This document shows positions 1-7,915 of a DNA stretch of 64,000 bases, in pieces. Position numbers and translations under genes: made by a program. Below the pieces are notes generated by a model. That model was not told the DNA's origin. It saw nothing but the letters and a program-made list of their open reading frames with translations, and did no database searches. Origin of the DNA: Streptomyces finlayi (GTDB lineage Bacteria; Actinomycetota; Actinomycetes; Streptomycetales; Streptomycetaceae); the NCBI RefSeq assembly GCF_014216315.1, contig NZ_CP045702.1:186001-250000 (forward strand), read 5' to 3'. The stretch's first letter is position 1, and the number at the start of each line of letters is the position of its first letter.

Positions 1-304
1 CGTAGCGGTTCTCGCGGCAGAACCGGCAGCGACCGCACGCCGAGATGCAGGAGACGAGGACCCGGTCACCCGGGCGCACCGTGCGCACCTCACTGCCGGT
101 CTCCACGATCTCGCCCACGGCCTCGTGGCCCAGCACGGTACCCGGCGCCACTTCCGGCACATCGCCCTTGATGATGTGCAGATCGGTTCCGCAGATGGTC
201 GTGGTGTCGACGCGCACGACGGCGTCGGCGGCGTCTTTGACACCCGGCTCCGGAACAGTCTGCCAGGAGGTCTTCCCCGGGCCTTGGAATACAAGAGCCT
301 TCAT
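1..304 (-). CDS. Zinc-dependent alcohol dehydrogenase, N-terminal part (cut by window edge)
   Basis: This is the first ~101 residues of a medium-chain, zinc-dependent alcohol dehydrogenase, which oxidises or reduces an alcohol/aldehyde pair with NAD(P). The translation starts MKALVFQGPGKTSW. It shows the catalytic-zinc region (CGTDLHIIKG, then GHEAVGEI) and the start of the structural-zinc cysteine cluster (CISACGRCRFC). The ATG at 302-304 is the natural start of the family. The rest lies to the left of the window. Two DosR-like palindromes lie 67-101 bp upstream, so the gene probably belongs to the hypoxia regulon of this island. The substrate cannot be told from this part. Confidence 0.88.
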   Translation of the reverse strand, partial: MKALVFQGPGKTSWQTVPEPGVKDAADAVVRVDTTTICGTDLHIIKGDVPEVAPGTVLGHEAVGEIVETGSEVRTVRPGDRVLVSCISACGRCRFCRENRY

Positions 305-370
305 GATGGCGTCCCTTCTCCCGCAAATCTGCCTCACCCCCAGCATGGCGCGGAGAGAGAGTGGACGCTT

Positions 371-405
371 GGGCCGGTCGGTACCCCCGTAGGACCTGAC
401 GGCCC
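371..405. promoter_or_regulatory. Tandem DosR-like boxes upstream of the alcohol dehydrogenase
   Basis: GGGCCGGTCGGTAC at 371-384 (one good half) and GGACCTGACGGCCC at 392-405 (both halves recognisable) are spaced 21 bp centre to centre. They match the palindrome family GGGCC-nnnn-GGCCC that recurs upstream of the stress genes of this island. Confidence 0.55.
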
Positions 406-739
406 GACCCCTCGCCGCTCCGCGCGGGCTCTTCCAGGTCCTCCGGCCCCGGACGCAGATCCCGCTCACGTTCCGCGCACGCCCGGCACGGCTTCGCAGC
501 CCGCCGCACCGAACGCTGCGGGACGTACACACACCGTTGTCAACGACGGCGATGACGACACCTTTGCCGGCTGCCGGTGCCGCACCCGCCGCGTGCGCGT
601 GCCGGGCGACCGCACCGACCGCCGGCGCGCGGCTTCCGATTGCCGCCTTCGGCTGCCGCCCGGACACCGGGGTGCGTCCGAGTCTTCGTTCCTCCCCCAC
701 CGCGACCTGCGCGAGTCCCCCGGCCGGGCAGCGCAGTCG

Positions 740-773
740 GGGCCACTGGGGCCCGGTGAGGGCCGATCGGCCC
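740..773. promoter_or_regulatory. Tandem DosR-like boxes upstream of USP gene at 867
   Basis: A perfect palindrome GGGCCGATCGGCCC lies at 760-773. A second copy, GGGCCACTGGGGCCC (one base longer), lies at 740-754, about 20 bp away centre to centre. The perfect copy is 94-107 bp upstream of the start codon. Its layout equals the 14-bp core of the mycobacterial DosR box. Confidence 0.75.
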
Positions 774-866
774 CAGCGCCGGCCGCGACGCCCGTGCGAG
801 GCTCAGATCTCCACGTCAGCACAGCCGCTGTGAGCTGCACTCGCAGCGGCGGCACCGGGAGGCAGC

Positions 867-1727
867 ATGTCCGGCACCATCACCGTAGGACTCGACGGAA
901 CCGACCACGCTCTGGCCGCAGTGGACTGGGCGGCCGACGAGGCGAAGCGTCGAGGCTCGGACCTCCGGCTGGTTCATGCCTGGGTCTGGCGACCCACTGA
1001 CACGGTCTACGTCGGTGACCGTGCGGCGGAGGAACGCTGGGTACGCAACGTACTCGACGAAGCTCAAGCCCGTGTGGCCAGGAAGCACCCCACCCTGGAC
1101 GTCACCACCGAGCTGCTCGTCGACGACCCGGTGCCCACACTCCTCACCGAAGCCGCACGCTCCGAGATGCTGGTACTGGGATCCCGTGGCTACGGCACCC
1201 TGACCGGATATCTGATCGGTTCCGTCTCGCTGCACGTGCTACGTCAGGCGACCGGGCCGGTCGTCATGGTCAGGGAGCCGAATCCCACCACACCGAAGCA
1301 GACTCCGGAGGTGGTGGTCGGCGTGGAACCCGGGCAGGTCGGCGACTCCGTCCTGGAGTTCGCCTTCACCGCCGCAGCCGAACGCGGAGCGACCCTGCGC
1401 GCCGTACACGCCTCGAGCATTCCGACGGTCCTCGCCTGGAGCCCCGGCTCGATGTACCTGGCGGAGGCGAACGGTCTGGAACAGATCAACAGGGAGGTTC
1501 TGGCCGACCTCCTCAAGCCCTGGCGTGAGAAGTACCCACAGCTGAAGGTCATCGAGCACTTCGAGATCGGCTCCGCCTCCGACGTCCTGCTGAACAACAG
1601 CGGCCAGGCGAACCTCCTCGTCGTCGGACGTCGCAACCACCAGTCGGGCCCGCGGCGAATCGGCCCGGTCACACACGCCGTCCTTCACCACGCCACGGCC
1701 CCGGTGGCGGTCGTGCCGCACGACTGA
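867..1727 (+). CDS. Universal stress protein, two tandem Usp domains
   Basis: A 286-residue cytoplasmic UspA-family protein with two Usp domains (about 1-140 and 148-286). Domain 1 begins ITVGLDGTDHALAAVDWAA and has the full ATP-binding signature GSRGYGTLTGYLIGS (G-x2-G-x9-G-S). Domain 2 ends with the related but degenerate GRRNHQSGPRRIGPV, so ATP binding is clear only in domain 1. The ATG at 867 has GGGAGG just upstream. Known relatives bind ATP and are induced by hypoxia, NO and dormancy in actinobacteria. The perfect DosR-like palindrome 94 bp upstream supports membership in that regulon. It is one of five paralogues in this window. Confidence 0.95.
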   Translation: MSGTITVGLDGTDHALAAVDWAADEAKRRGSDLRLVHAWVWRPTDTVYVGDRAAEERWVRNVLDEAQARVARKHPTLDVTTELLVDDPVPTLLTEAARSEMLVLGSRGYGTLTGYLIGSVSLHVLRQATGPVVMVREPNPTTPKQTPEVVVGVEPGQVGDSVLEFAFTAAAERGATLRAVHASSIPTVLAWSPGSMYLAEANGLEQINREVLADLLKPWREKYPQLKVIEHFEIGSASDVLLNNSGQANLLVVGRRNHQSGPRRIGPVTHAVLHHATAPVAVVPHD

Positions 1728-1767
1728 CGCTCAGACGAGCCGCTGCCGTCACCTCGCGCGGTTCCCC

Positions 1768-1819
1768 GGCACTGTCGCCCGACACCGACGACTGCTCGTC
1801 GGTGTCGGGCGACAGTGCC
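1768..1819. terminator. Bidirectional terminator, 24-bp perfect stem
   Basis: A perfect inverted repeat with 24-bp arms (1768-1791 and 1796-1819) and a 4-base loop CTGC lies between two convergent universal stress genes. Its symmetry suits termination from both sides. There is no U-tract, which is common in Streptomyces. Confidence 0.85.
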
Positions 1820-1866
1820 GAGCCTTCTCCAGGCAATAGTGCGGCGCCAGTACGTACCTGGGGCGT

Positions 1867-2772
1867 TCAGTCGTGGGCGACGACGGCCACGGGTGCGGTG
1901 GAGTGGTGCAGCAGGGCGAGCGCGATGGCACCGATGTGCCCACCGAAGAGGTTGCCGCGCACACGTCGGCCTACGACGACGAGGGAGGAGTCACGGGAAG
2001 CGTCGATGAGGAGGCCGGCGGCACTCCCAGGGCGGGACACCTCGACGACGTCGACGTCCGGGTACTTCTTCCGCCAGGTCGCCAAGGCACTCGTGAGTAC
2101 GCCGGCCCTCTGGCGGGCGAACTCCTCGTGGGGCTCGAAACCCGATCCCATGGTGTAGACGGAATAGGGCGACGAATTCCAACCTTGGACGACAACCAGC
2201 TCGGTGTCGCGGTACCGTGCCTCCTCGAAGGCGAAGGTGATCACGGTGTCGTCGGCGGTGTCGGCGGCCAGACCGAGGACGACCGGCCGGAACGCGGTGG
2301 CGGCGGACGGGACGCCGACGGGATCCATCAGGTGTTCGTCGGCTGACTGCTCACCGGCTCGCACAAAGATCACGGGCGTCTCTGCCCGGGCGGCGACAGC
2401 CTGTCCGACGGACCCGACCAGGAAGCCGGTGAGCCCGCGCAACGCCTGGGAGCCGAGAACGAGCAGTTCCGCCTCACGGGAGGCTTCCACGAGCATGTCG
2501 ACCGGCGCACCGACGCGTTGTGTGATGCTCACGTCGACACCGGGGTGGCGCAATCTCAAGCCCTCGGCGAACTCACGGGGCATCCTCTCGGTCCAGTGCC
2601 GCAGTGTCTCGGCGCCGACGACAGGTGCCTGGGCCATCGCCTCCGGTACCGGCTGACACGCGTGGACCAGACTGACCTGCAGGTCGCGCAGCTTCGCCTC
2701 GCGAGCCGCCCACTCGGCCGCGGCCAGGCTCTCCGCGGAGCCGTCGAGTCCTACGGTGATCGTGCGGGCCAT
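1867..2772 (-). CDS. Universal stress protein, two tandem Usp domains
   Basis: A 301-residue UspA-family protein with two Usp domains. Domain 1 starts MARTITVGLDGSAESLAAAE and carries the ATP-loop GSQALRGLTGFLVGS. Domain 2 carries GRRVRGNLFGGHIGAIA and ends in the shared tail LLHHSTAPVAVVAHD. The ATG at 2772 follows a strong AGGAGG. The gene converges on the previous USP and shares its terminator. A DosR-like box lies 60-73 bp upstream of the start. As for the other four paralogues, the ligand and partner cannot be read from the sequence. Confidence 0.95.
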   Translation of the reverse strand: MARTITVGLDGSAESLAAAEWAAREAKLRDLQVSLVHACQPVPEAMAQAPVVGAETLRHWTERMPREFAEGLRLRHPGVDVSITQRVGAPVDMLVEASREAELLVLGSQALRGLTGFLVGSVGQAVAARAETPVIFVRAGEQSADEHLMDPVGVPSAATAFRPVVLGLAADTADDTVITFAFEEARYRDTELVVVQGWNSSPYSVYTMGSGFEPHEEFARQRAGVLTSALATWRKKYPDVDVVEVSRPGSAAGLLIDASRDSSLVVVGRRVRGNLFGGHIGAIALALLHHSTAPVAVVAHD

Positions 2773-2831
2773 GATTCCTCCTGTGTCGGGTTGTCCGGCT
2801 TCAGACTCTCGTCCAGCGGGCCAGGCGCCAA

Positions 2832-2845
2832 GGGCCGCTGGTCCC
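2832..2845. promoter_or_regulatory. DosR-like box upstream of USP gene at 2772
   Basis: GGGCCGCTGGTCCC, a 14-bp palindrome with outer GGG/CCC conserved and one arm in the GGTCCC form of the mycobacterial box. It lies 60-73 bp upstream of the start codon. Confidence 0.65.
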
Positions 2846-2931
2846 GCAGACAGTGGCTGACCGGCATCTGACCGCTCACCTGTGCGTTTGAGCCGTTGCG
2901 AGCCGGTCTTCCCGCTCAGTACAGCTGCCCG

Positions 2932-3405
2932 TTACCGCGGATGAGCAGGGCTACGGGCCAGATGCCAGCGGGCCACAGCGCCTCCGGTCACTTCTTGAGC
3001 CTCGCGAATCGGCGACACGGGGACGTGGACGGCCAGACGCCCATCGGCCGGGACGCGGTCGCCGGCTTCCAGGAGGACGACATCACCGGGCACCGGTGCG
3101 CCGGCCGGGATCACCCTCAGCAGACCGTCGTGGCGCACGCGCGCGGTGGGAACGAGCATCTGGCGCGAAGCCTCCAGACTGCGCTCGGCGCGGCGTTCCC
3201 GCAAGAAGCCGATGTTCGCGTCGATGAGCAGGACGGCCGCGATCACGAGGGCGTCCTTGATCTCACTGATGGCGCCGGCCACAACGGCGGCGGCAGCGGC
3301 AGCGGCAGGAGGCCGGTCAGCCAGCTGCGAAACCGGTCCAGCAGCCGGCGCCACCGCGATCGAAGGGCAGGTTCGGCCCGCTCGTTGACTTCCCAGGCAG
3401 TACAT
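2932..3405 (-). pseudogene. P-type cation ATPase fragment
   Basis: The frame encodes only a piece of an E1-E2 (P-type) cation-transporting ATPase: the first transmembrane hairpin (VVAGAISEIKDALVIAAVLL), the linker FLRERRAERSLEASRQM and the start of the actuator domain (GDVVLLEAGDRVPADGRL). The phosphorylation motif DKTGT, the nucleotide-binding domain and the remaining membrane helices are absent. Real family members have about 800-900 residues, so this is a remnant. The C-terminal end drifts out of the family frame. It sits between two universal stress genes, and I infer an ATPase gene was lost here by deletion. Confidence 0.75.
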
Positions 3406-3429
3406 CGCTCAGCGTCCGCTGAGGCGCTG

Positions 3430-4311
3430 TCACTCCTTGCCGCGGACGACGGTCACGGGGCAGTGGGCGTGGTGCAGCAGGGCCTGGCTGACCGAGCCGA
3501 GCAGGAGGCCGGCGAAGCCGCCGTGTCCCCGGGCTCCTGTCACCAGCAGTTGCGCCCCCCGGCTCGCGTCGATCAGGGCTGGACGGATGCGGGAACGCAC
3601 CAGGCGCCGCTCCACTTCGACCTGGGGAAAGACCTTCTGCCAGGCGGTGACCGTCTCGTCCAGCAGGTGCTGCTCGGCCTCACGGAGCTTGTCGATGTCC
3701 GCGACCATCGCGTTCACGGGGTCACCAGGGCCTTCGTAGGCACGCTCGCTCCACACGTTCCACACGTGCAGGGCCACCAGCGGAGCCCCGCGCAGGGCCG
3801 CCTCGTTGAACGCGAACTCCACCGCCGCCTCACCGGCATCGGAGCCGTCCACCGCCAGCACCACCGCGCCCGCCGGGTCGGCGCGGCCGCGCACCACCAT
3901 CAGCGGGCAGCGGCCGTGCGCGGCCAGATGCACTGCCGTCGAGCCCAGCAGCAGCCCGGAGAAGCCGCTCAGGCCCCGGCTGCCGACCACGGCGAGCGTT
4001 GCCGATCTCGACTCGATCTCCAGTACCTCAAGTGCCTCACCGGCCACCACCGACCGAGTGATGTCCATGCCCGGCGCGACCCTGTGCGCCCGTTCCTCTG
4101 CGCGAGCCAGCACCCCCTGGGTCATCGGCTCCAGACCATGGTCGGCCGGGTTCCACGGGGACCCGCCGACCGGCTGCAGCCCGGGCGCGTGACCGAACGC
4201 GTGCACGATCCGCAGAGGCGCATCACGCATGTGCGCCTCACGGGCCGCGACATCGACCGCCTCAAAGCTGGATGCGGAACCGTCCACCCCTACGATCACC
4301 GGATCAGTCAC
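3430..4311 (-). CDS. Universal stress protein, two tandem Usp domains
   Basis: A 293-residue UspA-family protein. Both halves carry an ATP-loop: GSRGLSGFSGLLLGS in domain 1 and GARGHGGFAGLLLGS in domain 2. It is therefore the only one of the five paralogues whose second domain keeps the full G-x2-G-x9-G-S signature. The start is taken as GTG at 4311 (protein begins MTDPVIVGVDGSASSFEAVD) behind GGGAGAA. A nearby ATG is out of frame and stops at once. Tandem DosR-like boxes lie 82-115 bp upstream. Confidence 0.95.
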   Translation of the reverse strand: MTDPVIVGVDGSASSFEAVDVAAREAHMRDAPLRIVHAFGHAPGLQPVGGSPWNPADHGLEPMTQGVLARAEERAHRVAPGMDITRSVVAGEALEVLEIESRSATLAVVGSRGLSGFSGLLLGSTAVHLAAHGRCPLMVVRGRADPAGAVVLAVDGSDAGEAAVEFAFNEAALRGAPLVALHVWNVWSERAYEGPGDPVNAMVADIDKLREAEQHLLDETVTAWQKVFPQVEVERRLVRSRIRPALIDASRGAQLLVTGARGHGGFAGLLLGSVSQALLHHAHCPVTVVRGKE

Positions 4312-4392
4312 TGGGTTCTCCCGTCATGGAACGCCGCCGTCATGCGACGGCTTCGGCTCCCAGCATCGGTGCCGGCCACCCACTGCGCCTAG

Positions 4393-4426
4393 GGGCCATC
4401 AGTCCGTCCAGAGGGCCACCCGGCCC
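4393..4426. promoter_or_regulatory. Tandem DosR-like boxes upstream of USP gene at 4311
   Basis: GGGCCACCCGGCCC at 4413-4426 and a weaker GGGCCATCAGTCCG at 4393-4406, 20 bp apart centre to centre. Both lie in the 239-bp gap between the USP start and the 3' end of the flavohaemoglobin gene. Confidence 0.65.
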
Positions 4427-4550
4427 TGCCGCGTACCCCGGGTGGCCGGAAACGCCGGCCTATCGCCCGGTTCCGGCGCCGCGACGGGCGCGCGGGGGCT
4501 CCTCGGCATCGGACCGGCCACATGATCGTGCAGACAGCCCGCCGGGGCGG

Positions 4551-5753
4551 TCAGGCGGTGGCGTCGGCCAGCCACAGGTCGGGGCCGAAGACCTCGTAGC
4601 GGATGTTGCGGGCGGGAATCCCACCGCGCAGCAGCTGCTTCTTGACCTCGCGCATGAACGGGAGCGGGCCGCACATGTAGACGCTCGCGTCGGCGGGCAG
4701 TTCCAGTTCACCGAGGTTCATCAGACCCGTCCGGGAGCCCGGCTCTTCCACCGCGTCGTCCTCGTACCAGAACGTGGCACGGGCCTTCGGCAGTGAGGCG
4801 ACCAGCCGGTGGGTGTCGGCACGTAGAGCGTGACCGGCGGGTGAGCGGTCGGCATGAAGGACCGTGACGGGCCGGGCGGATGCGACGGCCGCGAGGTGCT
4901 CCAGCATGGAGACCATCGGGGTGCAGCCGATGCCGGCGGAGACCAGCACCAGCGGCGCGTCCGTCTCGTCCAGCACCACATCGCCGAACGGGGCGGAAAG
5001 GGTGAGTTCGTCACCGGCTTCGAGGGTGCGGTACAGCAGGTTCGACACTTCGCCGGCCGGAGCGCCGTCAGCGCTCAGACGCTTGACAGTGATCCTGCGC
5101 ACCTGGTCGTCGGGGGCCGAGGAGAGGCTGTACTGGCGCAGCTGGTGCACACCGTCGGGCATCCGCACGCGCGCGCTGACATACTGACCGGCCCGTGCGC
5201 GAGGTGCGGGTGCGCCGTCGGAGGGCCGCAGCAGGAACGAGACGGTGTCGGGGGTCTCCACCCGACGTTCGAGAACGGTCCACTGCCGCCAGGGCCGGCC
5301 GGGCTCCACCTGGGCTTCGAAGGAGAGGCGCGACTCTTGGGCGATGAGAGCGCCGGCCATCAGCCAGTAGACCTCGTCCCACGCGGCCGCGACATCGGGG
5401 GTGACCGCATCTCCGAGCACGTCGGCGATGGCAGCGAACAGGTACTTGTGCACGATCGTGTACTGGTCGTCTGTGACGCCGACGGCCACGTGCTTGTGCG
5501 CGATACGGGCGAGCAGGGCGTCCGGGCGAGTGCCGGGGTCGGCGAGCAGCGCACCGGCGAAGGCCGCGATGGACCCGGCCAACGCCCGACGCTGTGCCCC
5601 GCTCGCCTGATTGCCCCGGTTGAACATGCCGTCCAGCAATTCGGGATGTTCGGCGAACATCGTGGCGTAGAAGCGGGTGGTGATCTCGTCCAGTGCCCCG
5701 CCGACGGCGGGCAGGGTTGCCCGGATCAGTGAGGCCGACTCGGCAGACAGCAT
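4551..5753 (-). CDS. hmp: Flavohaemoglobin (nitric oxide dioxygenase)
   Basis: A 400-residue flavohaemoprotein that oxidises NO to nitrate using O2 and NAD(P)H. The globin domain (about 1-137) has the B10 Tyr29, the FN motif at 44-45 and a His at about 88 in AHKHVAVG as likely proximal ligand. The FAD domain shows RQYSLSSAP, and the NAD domain shows GIGCTPMVSMLEHL and YMCGPLPFM. The open frame extends upstream to 6194, but the ATG at 5753, with AGGAG just before it, gives the normal family length. The leader carries a 28-bp palindrome and two DosR-like boxes. In this island it would protect against NO under low oxygen. Confidence 0.95.
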   Translation of the reverse strand: MLSAESASLIRATLPAVGGALDEITTRFYATMFAEHPELLDGMFNRGNQASGAQRRALAGSIAAFAGALLADPGTRPDALLARIAHKHVAVGVTDDQYTIVHKYLFAAIADVLGDAVTPDVAAAWDEVYWLMAGALIAQESRLSFEAQVEPGRPWRQWTVLERRVETPDTVSFLLRPSDGAPAPRARAGQYVSARVRMPDGVHQLRQYSLSSAPDDQVRRITVKRLSADGAPAGEVSNLLYRTLEAGDELTLSAPFGDVVLDETDAPLVLVSAGIGCTPMVSMLEHLAAVASARPVTVLHADRSPAGHALRADTHRLVASLPKARATFWYEDDAVEEPGSRTGLMNLGELELPADASVYMCGPLPFMREVKKQLLRGGIPARNIRYEVFGPDLWLADATA

Positions 5754-5791
5754 GACACTCCTGGTGAAGAAGGGGGTTGAAGAAGGGGGGG

Positions 5792-5821
5792 AGTTGAGCC
5801 TGCGAAGTCGCAGGCTCAACT
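5792..5821. promoter_or_regulatory. Near-perfect palindrome in the hmp leader
   Basis: Two 14-bp arms, AGTTGAGCCTGCGA (5792-5805) and its exact complement (5808-5821), are separated by 2 bases, 39-68 bp upstream of the hmp start. It lies between the DosR-like boxes and the start codon. It could be an operator for a dimeric repressor or an mRNA hairpin. It does not resemble the NsrR sites I know. Confidence 0.6.
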
Positions 5822-5890
5822 GGTTTGGCAGTCTTGAGGCCTCCGGATCCCGCTCCACCGCTACACACGGGACGATGGTCCCGGCGATCA

Positions 5891-5937
5891 GGGCCACCCG
5901 GCCGGGTGGGGTGGGCGGTGGCCGGGACCAATGGCCC
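5891..5937. promoter_or_regulatory. DosR-like boxes upstream of hmp
   Basis: GGGCCACCCGGCCG at 5891-5904 and GGGACCAATGGCCC at 5924-5937, 33 bp apart centre to centre, upstream of the flavohaemoglobin start at 5753. The second has one arm in the GGGAC form of the mycobacterial DosR box. Confidence 0.6.
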
Positions 5938-6076
5938 GTACGCGATCCGCGACGCGCGCCCCTGCCCGGTCCCGAGCCGTGCGGGGCGCCGGGGCGGGCG
6001 ATCCTGGGTGTGATCCCACGTGCGCGGCCGTGGGCTCCACCATTCCGGTGCGCCGACGGGGCGGTACGGGACGGGC

Positions 6077-6271
6077 TCAGGACATCCGGTCGGACCGGGA
6101 GGCTTCGCCGTACATGCTCGTGGCGGCGACCAGGGCGAGCATCCCCACACCCATCATGATGAGCCCGACCAGTGGGCGGTCGGCGCCGTCCCACTGCCAG
6201 TCCACGGCGAACACCAGAATCGCGCCGAAGCCGATCGATGTGATGGCTCCGATGGCCAGCAGTCCAGGCAT
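6077..6271 (-). CDS. Small two-helix membrane protein (DUF6458-like)
   Basis: A 64-residue membrane protein starting MPGLLAIGAITSIGFGAILV at an ATG (6271) preceded by AAGGAGG. It has two hydrophobic helices (about 3-19 and 33-50) joined by the short polar stretch DWQWDGADRPL. The pattern GAILVFAV...VGLIMMGVG resembles the small actinobacterial DUF6458 family of unknown function. It lies 115 bp downstream of the arginine-operon carrier on the same strand and could be read through from it. Confidence 0.7.
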   Translation of the reverse strand: MPGLLAIGAITSIGFGAILVFAVDWQWDGADRPLVGLIMMGVGMLALVAATSMYGEASRSDRMS

Positions 6272-6385
6272 GAGGCCCACCTCCTTGAGCGGCTGATGGG
6301 CACCCTGCCCCAGCCGAACTTCACTGTTGCGGATCAACTGGGCTTTCCACAGGGCCTGTTGGCCCACCTGCAGCGCCATGGGGCC

Positions 6386-7915
6386 TCAGTGCAGGGCCGC
6401 GCCGATGACCAGGAAGCCGGCCACCACCACGAGCAGTGCGCCCATCAGCGGTGCCATGAAGCGCAGGTACTGGTCGTATCTGACCTTGGCGAGCGCGAGG
6501 CCCCCCATGACAACGGCCGAGGTGGGAGTGATGAGGTTCACCCATCCTGAGGCGGACTGGTACGCGGTCACCACCAGGGCGCGGCCCACTCCGGCGAAAT
6601 CGGCCAGCGGGGCGAGGATCGGCATGGCGAGGGCGGCGTGGCCCGAAGAGGACGGGACGAAGAAGGCCAGGGGAAGGTTGACCGCGAACATCAGGACGGC
6701 GAACACACCCGAGGACGTGCCGCCCACTGCGCTCTGCAGGGCGTCGAGGATCGTGTCGGTGACACTGGCGTTGTTCATGAGGACCGTGACTCCGCGCGCC
6801 AGCATGACGATCATCGCCGCTCCGATGAAGTCTCCGGCCCCCGCGGTGATGGCATCCGCTGTCCCCTTCTCCCCAAGAGCTCCGATCAACCCGACGAGGA
6901 TCGCGGCGACGATGAAGAGGGCGGCGAGTTCGGGGAAGTACCACCCGAGTGTGGGCAGAAAGGTCACGTGTATGTCGGACCAGGGGACCACGGCGAATAT
7001 CATGAAGAGGAAGGTGGCCGCGAAGAGGCACAGAACGGTGCGCTGACGGCTCGTGAGCCGCACCGCGTCGCTGCCCTCCTCCTTGATGCGACGGTCGTCC
7101 TCGGTGAGCGGCGTCAGCGAGCGTGCAGGGTCCTGGGTGATGCGGCGGGCGTAGCGCGCGACGTACGCGGCTGCCAAGGCCGTCAGGCAGACCCACATCG
7201 CCATGCGCAGGAGGATGCCGTCTCCCGTGCCGATGCCGGCGCTGTCGGACGCCACGCCGGTGGCGAAGGGGTTCACGGTCGAGGCAAGGGTTCCCACTCC
7301 GGCACCCACCATGATCACGGTCGCGGCGACCATGCGGTCGTACCCGAGGCCCAGCATCAGAGGAATCATCAGCCCGTAGAAACCGAGGGTTTCCTCGGCC
7401 ATTCCGTAGGTGGTACCGCCGAGCGAGAAGACCGTCATGAGAACGACGAGGAGCAGGGTCCTGTGGTTGCGCAGTCGCTGCGCAAGGCGTGCCACTCCCG
7501 CGGTGAGCGCGCCGGTCCGCATGGTGACGGTGATGAACGCCCCCACGGCCAGGATGAAGAGGAAGACCCCGGCGGCCCCCGCGAAGGAGCCGGTCCCGCC
7601 GGGCGTGGTGATGCCGGTCCCTGCGTCGGTGACGCCGTACAGCCCGTTGACCGGGGAGAGGAAGAGATCCTTGAGCCGGTCCCAGAAGCCGGTGGCCAGT
7701 TGTACGGGATGGTAGGTGCCCGGGACGGGACTGCCGTCCTTCACGTCGTAGCGGCCGGCGGGGATGAGGAAGGTCAGGGCCCAGACCGCCACGGTGAGCG
7801 CGATCAGAACGGCGAAGGCCGAGGGGAAGCGGAACTGCCGCCGCCCCTTCGACGTGTCGGGGCCGTTCTCCGCCCCGGCCGGCTGCGGTGCTGTGGTTGC
7901 GCTGTCGAGTGTCAT
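6386..7915 (-). CDS. YfcC-family membrane carrier, last gene of arginine deiminase operon
   Basis: A 509-residue membrane protein of the YfcC/DcuC-like carrier family with about 11-12 hydrophobic helices. It has the family N-terminus (AFAVLIALTVAVWALTFLIP, AGRYDV) and the glycine-rich segments GGTTYGMAEETLGFY and STVNPFATGVASDSAG. The ATG at 7915 overlaps the carbamate kinase stop as ATGA, which argues for translational coupling. The longer upstream frame only mirrors the kinase gene. YfcC-type carriers are often linked to arginine deiminase genes, where they are thought to exchange arginine for ornithine. That role is inferred here from the operon. Confidence 0.88.
   Translation of the reverse strand: MTLDSATTAPQPAGAENGPDTSKGRRQFRFPSAFAVLIALTVAVWALTFLIPAGRYDVKDGSPVPGTYHPVQLATGFWDRLKDLFLSPVNGLYGVTDAGTGITTPGGTGSFAGAAGVFLFILAVGAFITVTMRTGALTAGVARLAQRLRNHRTLLLVVLMTVFSLGGTTYGMAEETLGFYGLMIPLMLGLGYDRMVAATVIMVGAGVGTLASTVNPFATGVASDSAGIGTGDGILLRMAMWVCLTALAAAYVARYARRITQDPARSLTPLTEDDRRIKEEGSDAVRLTSRQRTVLCLFAATFLFMIFAVVPWSDIHVTFLPTLGWYFPELAALFIVAAILVGLIGALGEKGTADAITAGAGDFIGAAMIVMLARGVTVLMNNASVTDTILDALQSAVGGTSSGVFAVLMFAVNLPLAFFVPSSSGHAALAMPILAPLADFAGVGRALVVTAYQSASGWVNLITPTSAVVMGGLALAKVRYDQYLRFMAPLMGALLVVVAGFLVIGAALH

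Larger units (their letters stand above)
305..866. other. Divergent intergenic region with stress-regulon boxes, no gene supported
   Basis: This 562-bp gap separates the divergent alcohol dehydrogenase and the first universal stress protein. It contains the palindromic boxes listed separately at both ends. The open frames across it are GC-rich, have no recognisable domain and lack good ribosome binding sites, so I support no gene here. Confidence 0.6.

Noticed and set aside
5792..5821. NsrR operator in front of hmp
   Set aside because: The palindrome does not resemble the NsrR sites I know; kept only as an unidentified palindrome.
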